DNA from: Nanobdellota archaeon
Lineage (GTDB): Archaea > Nanobdellota > Nanobdellia > Parvarchaeales > Parvarchaeaceae
Length of the DNA stretch: 48,764 bases
Direction of reading: 5' to 3'
Assembly: GCA_021818905.1 (NCBI GenBank)
Contig: JAKASS010000009.1
Coordinates: forward strand, 1-48,764
The notes below the pieces were generated by a model, which had not been told where the DNA came from, did not search any database, and was given only the letters and a program-made list of their open reading frames with translations. This document shows positions 1-8,389 of this stretch, one piece after another. A program made the translations under genes and the position numbers. Positions within the stretch are counted from its first letter, which is position 1. Every line of letters starts with the position of its first letter.

Positions 1-1315
1 TTTCAGGATCCCTTGAACCTACTACCGCTATAAGGGAGAGATAAGGCAGCTTACCGTGATCTATCCTCAAGGAACGGTCTTCCGTATCGTTCATAGTGAT
101 CGAATACGTCTTCCTGTCCTTCTCGCTCGAAGCGTTTACAAGGGCAGCCAATCCTTTACGGTCTTCCTTCTTCACTGAGAACAGCATAAGTATCTGGTTC
201 ATGCCCAGTCCTTTGCTTATGCCATATTCAACGGAAACATATTCATTCGCTATCCTCCGATAATCGGCGATATTTTCCCGTGTGGGGATAGGCAGTCCTT
301 CCCCTGACTTGACGTAAGCGGTCACCGCATCGAGGCTTTCCTTTCCTTCTATAAGCGTATCCAGCCCTTTCTTATGGATGGCTACAAAGTCCTTCGTATC
401 CAATAGATCGAATATATTGCTTCCGGCTCTGTTTACGATGTCGCATACTGAAATGATAGTGCCTTTATCCTTAGTATCCCGAGCAATATCCCCCAATTTA
501 TAAGCAACAGCTATGGCAGCTTCTCCCCCATATCTCCCGATGGTCCTCGCGCATTCGACAGCAGCATCTTTATCTTTAGTATCCAAAGCGATATCCCCAA
601 ATTTATAAGCAACAGCCCCGGCAGCTGCTTCTTCATATCTCCCGATGGTATTCACTATCTCCTCAAGCGACATTATCTTAGCGACATTTATCACAGTGCC
701 TTCATCCTTAGTATTCGCAGCGATATTCTCCAATCCATAAGCAACAGCTATGGCAGCTTCTCCCCCATATCTCCCGATGGTCCTTGCACATTCGACAGCG
801 GCATCTTTATCCTTAGTATCCCGAGCGATTGCCCGCAATCCCTCAGCAACAGTCTCAGCAGCTTCTCCCCCATATCTCCCGATGGTCCTTGCACATTCGA
901 CAGCGGCATCTTTATCTTTAGTATCCCAAGCGATCGCCCCCAATCTATAGGCGACAGCCCTAGCGGCTTCTCCCCTATATCTCCCAACGATATTCACTAT
1001 CTCATCAAGCGACATCATCTTAGCGAAATTTATCACAGTGCCTTTATCCTTAGTATCCCAAGCGATCGCCCCCAATCTATAGGCGACAGCCCTAGCGGCT
1101 TCTCCCCCATATCTCCCGATGGTCCTTGCACATTCGACAGCAGCATCTTTATCCTTAGTATACCGAGCGATCGCCCCCAATCTATAGGCGACAGCCCTAG
1201 CGGCTTCTCCCCCATATCTCCCGAGGGTTTTTTCTACTGCAAGCCGGACACTCGGTCCAAGCCGGTCTATAGCGGCTATCCCGACGGGATCTTGCAATAC
1301 CTCTTCGAGTCTCAT
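1..1315 (-). CDS. Repeat protein, copy 1 (N-terminal ~438 aa; 3' end runs off window). Seven tandem ~35/44-aa helical (HEAT-like) repeats
   Basis: Continuous reading on - strand from ATG at 1315 (MRLEEVLQDPVGIAAIDRLGPSVRLAVEKTLGRYGGEAARAVAYRLGAIARYTKDKDAAVECARTIG...); absent from ORF track because it is open at the edge; colinear with the complete 636-aa paralog at 9118-11028. Confidence 0.85.
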   Translation of the reverse strand, partial: MRLEEVLQDPVGIAAIDRLGPSVRLAVEKTLGRYGGEAARAVAYRLGAIARYTKDKDAAVECARTIGRYGGEAARAVAYRLGAIAWDTKDKGTVINFAKMMSLDEIVNIVGRYRGEAARAVAYRLGAIAWDTKDKDAAVECARTIGRYGGEAAETVAEGLRAIARDTKDKDAAVECARTIGRYGGEAAIAVAYGLENIAANTKDEGTVINVAKIMSLEEIVNTIGRYEEAAAGAVAYKFGDIALDTKDKDAAVECARTIGRYGGEAAIAVAYKLGDIARDTKDKGTIISVCDIVNRAGSNIFDLLDTKDFVAIHKKGLDTLIEGKESLDAVTAYVKSGEGLPIPTRENIADYRRIANEYVSVEYGISKGLGMNQILMLFSVKKEDRKGLAALVNASSEKDRKTYSITMNDTEDRSLRIDHGKLPYLSLIAVVGSRDPE

Positions 1316-1409
1316 GCATATCCATGAATATAACTATTATATAAACCCCCATTTTATAGCAGTTACTTATTATAACAATCCTCGAAAGTAATCCTACACT
1401 CCGCCCCTT

Positions 1410-1765
1410 AATGTCTTTCTGAGAGGATCGAGCGAGCACATGCTCATCACTTCTTCCGAAGACACGGACTTGACGAACCTCGCCATAGCAAAGGCCATCC
1501 GCCTTGCGGATCGGAAGAAGCGGCCGTCCGACAGCTTCCCGCGAAGATAGTCCCGCTAGTATTCCTGCGGGTCCAGCCATGGAGAATGGGGAGAAAAGGG
1601 CCTTACTTTGAGGTCGGGATGCCGCTTCAGGAAGCGCTTTGCCTTCTTCGGACTATGCGCGCGGGGATCTGTGAAGATTTACCGTCAGAAGTCCCGATCA
1701 GCAGTTTTACAAAAACGCCAACGACAATCCGCCTTTGATCCCGCTTCGGCCACTGCTTCTTGTAG
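1410..1765 (-). pseudogene. Degenerate IS630-family transposase, C-terminal part
   Basis: - strand reads DPRAHSPKKAKRFLKRHPDLKVRPFSPHSPWLDPQEY*RDYLRGKLSDGRFFRSARRMAFAMARFVKSVSSEEVMSMCSLDPLRKT, with IS630 DDE-like H.KKAK.FL..HPDL...PF.P.SP.L.P.E spacing; in-frame stop and frameshift. Confidence 0.65.
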
Positions 1766-2003
1766 ATGAAAAAATACTACGAAGGGATAAAACAAGAAGC
1801 CAGAAAGCTTGTAATATCTGAATTGATAAGAGAGGAAGCTGCAAGAAGATTGCATTTAGACGCCGGGTGGCGGGTCATGTCAAACATAACACTAAGCGCG
1901 GTATGAATGCTATAGTATGCGAAGAATGCGGTTTTATAGTATATTTAAACCGCAGTGCAAATAAGACCTAAAGGTATTAATACCTTGATTTACTAATATT
2001 AGC

Positions 2004-2516
2004 ATGGCAAATATAAGAGTCTACCTCCCAGAAGAAACGCTTGCAAAGTTCAGAAAGGCCGCGATGTCGCGCTTTGGCTATGGAAAAGGCTCGTTAAGCA
2101 CGGCGGCGGAAGTCGCAATAAGCGGTTGGTTGGCACAGGAGGATTACGTAGAGTTATGGCTTAAAAAGATAAAGACCAACGCAGAAGACGACAAAAATGT
2201 GCTCGCAGTTTTCCTTTTTGGCAGTTATGTCAAGAATAAGACCAGTTATGGCGATGTCGATATAGCCATACTGCTTCGGAAGGATGACGTAGATTCACCG
2301 ACATTGTTAGCTGGCTATTCCGATCCGAAGGGGCTGTTTGATACTTCAATAATGAACCGCCTCCCCATGAATATACAGTCGAGAGTCATATCGGAAGGCG
2401 CTTTGCTTTACTGCGCGGATAAAGCGAAAATCTATGATTATTGCATTGACTTGATGGAGAAGTGGGGAGATTTTAAACCACGTTTCAGCAGGATACTTGC
2501 AAGAAGGGCACGATGA
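2004..2516 (+). CDS. MNT-type nucleotidyltransferase (MntA-like antitoxin) with N-terminal ribbon-helix-helix-like segment
   Basis: LFGSYVKNKTSYGDVDIAIL = GS-x9-DxD minimal nucleotidyltransferase motif; N-terminus MANIRVYLPEETLAKFRKAAMSRFGYGKGSLSTAAEVAISGWL resembles RHH/CopG-type domain; stop overlaps start of HEPN ORF. Confidence 0.8.
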   Translation: MANIRVYLPEETLAKFRKAAMSRFGYGKGSLSTAAEVAISGWLAQEDYVELWLKKIKTNAEDDKNVLAVFLFGSYVKNKTSYGDVDIAILLRKDDVDSPTLLAGYSDPKGLFDTSIMNRLPMNIQSRVISEGALLYCADKAKIYDYCIDLMEKWGDFKPRFSRILARRAR

Positions 2517-2920
2517 TAGACAAAGAGCGGGTCATAAGCTTGATTGCGGCACTTCAGGATTATCTCTCAGAACTAGAACAAAAAACCGGCACGACTATAA
2601 AAGAGTATCTTTCTGATAGGGATAAACAAAGAATAACAGAGAGGTTGCTTCAGCTAATAAGCGAGGTAGAACTCGATATAGCAGAAGAACTTTACAAGGG
2701 CTTGGAATTGAAACTCTCTTCAGAAGAAGACTCCATGCTAGAGGCACTGTCGCAGACGCTATCAAAAGATACGCTGTCAAAATTGTCAATTAGAAGAAAC
2801 CTGCGTAATCAACTTGTTCACGCATATGAATCTTACAAAAAAGAGGAGGCGTTCAGGCAGGCAAAGGACCTATCAGACGTAAGAACGTTCATATCAGCTG
2901 TAAAGAAAGTCCTGAAATAA
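2513..2920 (+). CDS. HEPN-domain protein (HepT-like toxin)
   Basis: All-helical 135 aa with RNQLVHAY = R-x4-H-x-Y motif; ATGA overlap with upstream MNT ORF. Confidence 0.8.
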   Translation: MIDKERVISLIAALQDYLSELEQKTGTTIKEYLSDRDKQRITERLLQLISEVELDIAEELYKGLELKLSSEEDSMLEALSQTLSKDTLSKLSIRRNLRNQLVHAYESYKKEEAFRQAKDLSDVRTFISAVKKVLK

Positions 2921-2998
2921 CTTGCGCAACAGATCGGCGTAATCGAGACGATAGATACAGCGAAGAAATAAGACTCGAAGTCAGTTCTGAAATCGATG

Positions 2999-3073
2999 GG
3001 CCCTGTAGAAATCCTCTAAAGTAAGCACCTCCTTGGTTATTATAGAAAACAAACAAAAAAAGAGGTGCCCATG
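2999..3073 (+). repeat. Orphan left end of the IS5-like element seen at 11272 and 18336
   Basis: ggccctgtagaaatcctctaaagtaagcacctccttggttattatagaaaacaaacaaaaaaagaggtgcccatg is nearly colinear with ggctctgtagaaatcctctaaagtaagcacctctttaattattatagtaaataaacaaaaaaagaggtgcttatg; no transposase body follows. Confidence 0.8.
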
Positions 3074-3168
3074 CTCAAAGAATGGAGGGCAAGGTACCTG
3101 ACCTTCGCATTGGGATCCCCCCACTCCTTTGCCCTTCCCCTCAATAGTCCTTCGTCTTCTTCTAACAT
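3074..3168 (-). pseudogene. Possible N-terminal fragment of an IS630-like transposase
   Basis: - strand from ATG 3168: MLEEDEGLLRGRAKEWGDPNAKVRYLALHSLSMG, then truncated by the IS5-like end; weak similarity by eye only. Confidence 0.3.
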
Positions 3169-3316
3169 CTGGAAAGCCCCTTTCCCTTCGACTGCGGCTT
3201 TCCTCCCCCCTCTTATGCTATTATTAAGAACGTTACTTCCCCGAATACTTTTCGGTCCGGCATCGGGTTACTTTTGTGGAGAGCTATAACTGGTATATAA
3301 TAAACCAAGATCCGCT

Positions 3317-3841
3317 TCAACTTGTCTTGTTTTCTCCCTGCGTTTGGGCGGGTGGCTGCGGGTTGGCGGATAGCGGCGCCTGTTTGGCATCGGCGATCTT
3401 GGCTGTCTCGTGCTTCTCATATTCCTCCGGGTTTTTTGCCACAAGCTCCAGAAAGACATCTTTTAGCTGGAATGGCGAAAACATCAACTCAGCGCGGTTT
3501 TTCGTGGAAATATCGTACTTATGGGTGTGATGCAATACCTGTGGAGGACAGATTTCGCTGCAAAGCCCGCAAAATATGCATTTATTGAAGTCTATAGTCG
3601 GCGCCTCATCCCTGGCATTATGGGCGAAATGAACGTCCAATTTCTGCATCCGTATGGCATCGGCGGGGCATATCTTGTAGCACAGCTCGCAACCTATACA
3701 GTCGTCGAGGTCCAAGCTTAGCATCCCGCGGCTTCTTTTTGATATGGGCATCGGGACGTCGGGATACATTTTCGTGACGGGCTTTTTGATTACGTTCCCT
3801 ACAGAATAGGAGATCGCTTTCAAAGTTTCTTTGACGCTCAT
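3317..3841 (-). CDS. nuoI: NADH-quinone oxidoreductase subunit I (2x[4Fe-4S])
   Basis: Two CxxCxxCxxxCP motifs: CIGCELCYKICP and CIFCGLCSEICP; adjacent to nuoH. Confidence 0.92.
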   Translation of the reverse strand: MSVKETLKAISYSVGNVIKKPVTKMYPDVPMPISKRSRGMLSLDLDDCIGCELCYKICPADAIRMQKLDVHFAHNARDEAPTIDFNKCIFCGLCSEICPPQVLHHTHKYDISTKNRAELMFSPFQLKDVFLELVAKNPEEYEKHETAKIADAKQAPLSANPQPPAQTQGENKTS

Positions 3842-5070
3842 CAGTAGCTCCGAAAGCGACCAACCGGTCTCTTTTCGTTCTTTCTTGCTTCTACGACAAG
3901 ACGCGCTTTAGTTTTCTCCAAAACGGAGGTCTCATCTCCACAAGCGTTAATTTCCCTCCTGCCGAGGGTATTTAATCCTGTTTTCAAAATGTTTCTGGCC
4001 GCGTTTATATCCCTATCCAACTCAAGACCACAATTTTCGCATTTGAACATTCTATCTGCGAGCGTTTGGTCTTCGTCTTTCCAGCCACACTTGCTGCACT
4101 TCTTGGAGGTGTTTCTTGGGTCTACCTGTAAGATTATACTACCAGCTTCTTCCGCTTTATAGATTAACTGTCTTACAAATTCACTCCAGCGCACGTCTAA
4201 TATCTGCTTTGATAGGCGATGGTTCTTTGCTAGTCCCACTACGTTGAGTTTCTCTAGCGCTATAATTTTATATTCACTTATTAACTTGCTAGTCAAGTTG
4301 TGCAAAAAGGTTTCCCTTCGCCTTGTCGTTTTGCGGTACGCCTTAGCCAATTTAAGTATTGCTTTATACCTATTCTTTGAGCGCTTCATTTTCTTTGATA
4401 ATTGTTTATCCCTTCTTATGAGTATAGTTTCCGCTTTTTTAAGAAAATGTGGATTATTTACCACGGTCCCCTCAGAAGTGGTTATAAGTGAAGTCAAGCC
4501 AACGTCTATTCCAATTGCTTTATCTTCCGTTGGAGCTTTTCGTTTTCCCGTTATACCGTCACAAATTATTACAGCATACCAGTTTCCAGTTGGTTCTTTT
4601 TTTAACGTAAGCGTCTTTATCTTTCCATTGATATCTTTTAGGTATTTTATCCTGGATATCCCTACATTCCAAATTGATAAAGTATCTTCATCAAGTAGTT
4701 TGAAACAGTGCGGATATTGTGGAAAAGTAATGCTTTCATATCTCCGATTTGCTTTGAATCGTGGATAGCCTAAAGAATTACCACGTTTTCCTTCGTTTAA
4801 CCTTCTAAAGAAGTTCTTGAAGGCTTTGGTTATTCTTCCCGCTATTTCTTGCGAGGACTGAGCCGAGATGGATAAACCTTTTTCTTTGCGTAGCCTTAAA
4901 GATAATTCATTAAGTTTGTATCCTAATAGACTTTTATTATCTTCTTTATACGCTTTTATCGAAGCTTCTAGCAATAGATTATAAAGCGCCCTTGCTTCTT
5001 CAAGCTGTTTATCAAGGACAATGTCTTGCTCTTTTGTTACATATAGTCTGTATTTGAATGATCTTATCAT
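3841..5070 (-). CDS. tnpB: TnpB / IS605 OrfB RNA-guided nuclease-type protein
   Basis: RuvC-like AIGIDVGLTS, ALEKLNV, LDRDINAARNI; zinc ribbon CSKCG...CENCG; N-terminal MIRSFKYRLY. Confidence 0.93.
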   Translation of the reverse strand: MIRSFKYRLYVTKEQDIVLDKQLEEARALYNLLLEASIKAYKEDNKSLLGYKLNELSLRLRKEKGLSISAQSSQEIAGRITKAFKNFFRRLNEGKRGNSLGYPRFKANRRYESITFPQYPHCFKLLDEDTLSIWNVGISRIKYLKDINGKIKTLTLKKEPTGNWYAVIICDGITGKRKAPTEDKAIGIDVGLTSLITTSEGTVVNNPHFLKKAETILIRRDKQLSKKMKRSKNRYKAILKLAKAYRKTTRRRETFLHNLTSKLISEYKIIALEKLNVVGLAKNHRLSKQILDVRWSEFVRQLIYKAEEAGSIILQVDPRNTSKKCSKCGWKDEDQTLADRMFKCENCGLELDRDINAARNILKTGLNTLGRREINACGDETSVLEKTKARLVVEARKNEKRPVGRFRSY

Positions 5071-5072
5071 AT

Positions 5073-5201
5073 CTATTTTCGTGGTTTATTCCAGTACGGG
5101 CTCTTACATTTAGGACAAACAATTGGCTTCGTTACCTTGTCCGGGATCCACTCATGCGCACAACGCTCACATTTGTACCCCCTTTTTATTATTTCTGACA
5201 T
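5073..5201 (-). CDS. Small zinc-ribbon protein (42 aa) upstream of TnpB
   Basis: - strand MSEIIKRGYKCERCAHEWIPDKVTKPIVCPKCKSPYWNKPRK*; two CxxC pairs; junction TAG-AT-ATG to tnpB; not in ORF track (short). Confidence 0.75.
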   Translation of the reverse strand: MSEIIKRGYKCERCAHEWIPDKVTKPIVCPKCKSPYWNKPRK

Positions 5202-5277
5202 ATCTACGGTATATTATCTATAGTAATATAAGTCTTTATTAACCTACTTTTTTAACCTACTTTTAACCGCAAGCGTA

Positions 5278-6279
5278 TCAGAAAAACATCACCGCCCCCA
5301 CAATCAATAGGTTGACGACGGCAAGGGGGAGGAGCCAGTTGAAACCTATGTTTATCAGCTGATCTATCCTAGGCCTGTTGAAAACCCATCTAAGCGACAT
5401 CATGAAGATAGTCACTATCGACGTCTTTATCCAGAACCATAAGTAATTCGGAAGGAAAAGACCATTACCCCCTCCAAAGAACAGATATACTATCAGCATC
5501 GATATTACCAAAAGTCTTACGTATTCGGCTATGAAGAAAAGCCCATATCTTATGCCACTATATTCTATTTTCCAACCCGCCTGCAACTCCTGGGTAGCTT
5601 CTGGTATGTCAAATGGCCCGCGTTCTATGACTGCGAGAGATGATATCCCAAAGACCACAAGAGTTATCGGAAGGTAGAGTACGTACCAGACACTGCTTTG
5701 TGCGGCGGCTATCGTAGTTATATCATAGCTTCCGGACAACAATGCGACGCTTATGAAGACGATAAGCAAAGAAAGTTCGTAGGTAGTTATCTGTGCAGCT
5801 CCGCGAAAACCGCCGAGCATAGCGTATTTATTATTCTCCCCCCAGCCAGCCAAAAGCACGAGCAACGGAGAAACGGCAAGCGCAATGTAAATGAACAGCA
5901 GATTGAAAGGGACGTACAATAAGACAAGGTTTGCGTTGCCCCAAGGTATTATGAATACCATAAAGAAACCCAGAAGTGCGATGGCGATAGGCACGATATT
6001 GTAGATCAGAGGATCGATGACCTGGTTTGTAAGAAATCGCTTGCCCATTAATTTTATTACGTCCGCTACATTCTGAAGAAGCCCAAATGGACCGGTGTAT
6101 ACAGGTCCATACCTGGCCTGTATCCTTCCGGAAAGTTTCCTGTCTACCCAACCAAGGAATATCGGCACGTTTAGCGTTATCAATCCGCCTATTATGAAAA
6201 CGATAAGCCATGAACCTATCGTAGAAAGCAAAGGTGAGAAGTGTGCGGCCAAAAAATCATAGAAAAAATCGTATATCAT
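5278..6279 (-). CDS. nuoH: NADH-quinone oxidoreductase subunit H
   Basis: Multi-TM; DRKLSGRIQARYGPVYTGPFGLLQNVADVIKLMGKR and ERGPFDIPEATQELQAGWKIEYSG. Confidence 0.95.
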   Translation of the reverse strand: MIYDFFYDFLAAHFSPLLSTIGSWLIVFIIGGLITLNVPIFLGWVDRKLSGRIQARYGPVYTGPFGLLQNVADVIKLMGKRFLTNQVIDPLIYNIVPIAIALLGFFMVFIIPWGNANLVLLYVPFNLLFIYIALAVSPLLVLLAGWGENNKYAMLGGFRGAAQITTYELSLLIVFISVALLSGSYDITTIAAAQSSVWYVLYLPITLVVFGISSLAVIERGPFDIPEATQELQAGWKIEYSGIRYGLFFIAEYVRLLVISMLIVYLFFGGGNGLFLPNYLWFWIKTSIVTIFMMSLRWVFNRPRIDQLINIGFNWLLPLAVVNLLIVGAVMFF

Positions 6280-6294
6280 GTTCGTATCCTAAGA

Positions 6295-7401
6295 TTACCT
6301 GTCTATTTCTCCAGGCACCGGGTCAAGGCTCCCTAGTATTGCCACTAGGTCGGCTACTTTGCTCCCAACGAAAAGCTCTTTTACAGCCTGGATTGTATAA
6401 AATGACGGCGCCCTTATTTTTAGTCTGTAAGGTTTTTGATCGCCGTTTGTGACCATGTACATCGCAGCTTCCCCACGAGGGGTCTCTTGCCTTACAAAAG
6501 TGTATTTAGGCGGGATTTTGAATATCCACGGCACCTTTACTTTTACTTCGCCGGAAGGGATGTCTTTTATTATTTGTCTTATTATTTTTATCGACTCTAA
6601 GATCTCGTTTACTCTCACCATGAATCTCGCGTAACAATCTCCGGCAGTTTCGGTCATCACGTCAAAGTCGACTTTATCGTAGGCAAGATATGGGTCGTCT
6701 TTGCGGATGTCTCTTTTTACCCCCGATGCCCTTATGTTGGGGCCGGTGATCCCATATTTTACTATCTGTTCCTTGCTTATCACTCCCACTCCCACCATTC
6801 GCATCTTGAAAAGGCCATTTTCGTATGAGAGCGCTTTGTATTCGTTTTTTACTTTGCTTTCAATGATATTCAGAGTCGACAATAGTCTTTCAGAGAATCC
6901 TTCTGGTAGATCATAATAGAGCCCGCCTATGGAAACATACATCGGCGCAAGCCGACCTCCGCTGACTTCTTCCGTGAGGTCCATCAAAAGTTCTCGCTCC
7001 CTGAATCCCCACATAAACAAAGTAGTATTGCCAAGGTCTTCGCCCATATGAGCGAGGAAAAGCAGATGGCTCATCATCCTCTGCATTTCGCACATAAGCG
7101 TCCTTATGTAGATCGCCCGCGGCGGCACAGTTATGCCGAGGGCATTTTCGACTGTCGTGGCATAAAGCACTTCCCAATTTAGGGCGGATATGTAGTCGAG
7201 CTTGTCAGCTATCGGCATGAAGCTGTTAAAATATTTCATCTCAGCCATCTTCTCTACGCCGCGATGCACGAAACCTATTTCAGGTTCGACTTTCTTTATC
7301 GTGTCCTGGTCTATTTCGACTACGAATTTTAAGACCCCGTGTGTAGAAGGATGCACCGGCCCGATGTTTATCGTTATCTTGTTCCTGTTTTTATTTTCCA
7401 T
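6295..7401 (-). CDS. nuoD: NADH-quinone oxidoreductase subunit D
   Basis: NIGPVHPSTHGVLKFVVEIDQD, RGVEKMAE, C-terminal DPVPGEIDR. Confidence 0.95.
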   Translation of the reverse strand: MENKNRNKITINIGPVHPSTHGVLKFVVEIDQDTIKKVEPEIGFVHRGVEKMAEMKYFNSFMPIADKLDYISALNWEVLYATTVENALGITVPPRAIYIRTLMCEMQRMMSHLLFLAHMGEDLGNTTLFMWGFRERELLMDLTEEVSGGRLAPMYVSIGGLYYDLPEGFSERLLSTLNIIESKVKNEYKALSYENGLFKMRMVGVGVISKEQIVKYGITGPNIRASGVKRDIRKDDPYLAYDKVDFDVMTETAGDCYARFMVRVNEILESIKIIRQIIKDIPSGEVKVKVPWIFKIPPKYTFVRQETPRGEAAMYMVTNGDQKPYRLKIRAPSFYTIQAVKELFVGSKVADLVAILGSLDPVPGEIDR

Positions 7402-7402
7402 T

Positions 7403-7873
7403 TTAGAATTTAAGATCGAGGCCGGTCCAGTTCCTTACTTCGTCCGTGACTTCGAAGTCCTTTCTAAGGGGTCTGCCTGGCCAGTCTTCCGGCAAAAGCA
7501 CCCTTCTCAGGTCCTTATGGCCTTTGAAGTCTATCCCGAACATATCATAGGCTTCTCTTTCCTCCCAGTCGGCGGATCCGAGTAAATTAGAGATGGAGTC
7601 CACACTAGGATCATCATGTTCGATGTCGACGCGAAGAGTAAGTATGTCATTCTTTGAATAGCTTGTAAATATGTAATTCATCTCGAAGACTTTAGGCGGT
7701 CTGTCTACTACCATCAGCATAAAAAGGATATCAAAATGATTTTTTATCTCGCTCACAATAGTCTTTAGTTTCGTTTTATCGCTAAGCAGGATTATAGTTT
7801 CGTTCCTATTTGTGCTCACGACGTCACTTAGAAGCGTCGGAAACCTACCCTTTATTGTGTCCGAAGATTCCAT
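7403..7873 (-). CDS. nuoC: NADH-quinone oxidoreductase subunit C
   Basis: ADWEEREAYDMFGIDFKGHKDLRRVLLPEDWPGRPLRKDF signature. Confidence 0.95.
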   Translation of the reverse strand: MESSDTIKGRFPTLLSDVVSTNRNETIILLSDKTKLKTIVSEIKNHFDILFMLMVVDRPPKVFEMNYIFTSYSKNDILTLRVDIEHDDPSVDSISNLLGSADWEEREAYDMFGIDFKGHKDLRRVLLPEDWPGRPLRKDFEVTDEVRNWTGLDLKF

Positions 7874-8387
7874 CTTGGTACCTTTTTATCTTATTTTCTT
7901 TTATCAGTTTCTGGAGGACCAGCACCGCATCCATAAACATTTCTGGTCTCGGCGGGCAGCCGGGTATGTAAACATCTACGGGCATTATCCTGTCTATTCC
8001 TTCTATGCTGTTGTAACTATCATGGAAAAGACCGCCACTGATATTACAGGCTCCGACCGCGATCACGTATTTTGGCGAGGCCATCTGTTCATAAGCATTC
8101 AAAAGTCTTCGAGCCATCTTTTTTGATATCGTTCCGCTGCACAAGACGAGGTCTGCCTGTCGAGGCGAGTCGCCTACGAAAAGGGTACCAGTCCTATCTG
8201 CATCGATCTTCGTAGCGCCAAATGGGATCATCTCCATTGCGCAGCACTTTGTGCCGAACGTCAATGGCCAGAGAGAACGGCTTCTCCCCCAGTTCATTAC
8301 GCTTTGTATGAAATTCTCTGACTTCATGAATATCATTTCTCCTAGACCGGGATAGGAAAAGTCATTCGCGCCGATTTCTTCTGTCAT
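7845..8387 (-). CDS. nuoB: NADH-quinone oxidoreductase subunit B
   Basis: GTKCCAMEM, VGACNISGG, PGCPPRPE. Confidence 0.95.
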   Translation of the reverse strand: MTEEIGANDFSYPGLGEMIFMKSENFIQSVMNWGRSRSLWPLTFGTKCCAMEMIPFGATKIDADRTGTLFVGDSPRQADLVLCSGTISKKMARRLLNAYEQMASPKYVIAVGACNISGGLFHDSYNSIEGIDRIMPVDVYIPGCPPRPEMFMDAVLVLQKLIKENKIKRYQDGIFGHNKG

Positions 8388-8389
8388 AA

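Noticed and set aside
748-1215. Several repetitive ORFs on both strands (748-987, 750-950, 1033-1215, 10593-10805, 10772-11119)
   Set aside because: Out-of-frame readings of the repeat gene; the 105-bp periodicity propagates open frames in all phases.
541-1250. Possible CRISPR array from regularly spaced near-identical blocks
   Set aside because: Period is 105/132 bp, blocks are translated continuously as protein repeats, and there is no repeat/spacer alternation.
1767-1975. Zinc-knuckle-like peptide HNTKRGMNAIVCEECGFIVYLNRSANKT and MKKYYEGIKQEARKLV...
   Set aside because: Too short and no clear family; probably mobile-element debris.
7845-7873. 23-32-nt same-strand overlaps (nuoB/nuoC, meaB/mcmA2, mcmA2/mcmA1, DUF35/thiolase)
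   Set aside because: Could be true overlaps, but alternative downstream starts exist for the second genes, so not claimed as a feature.
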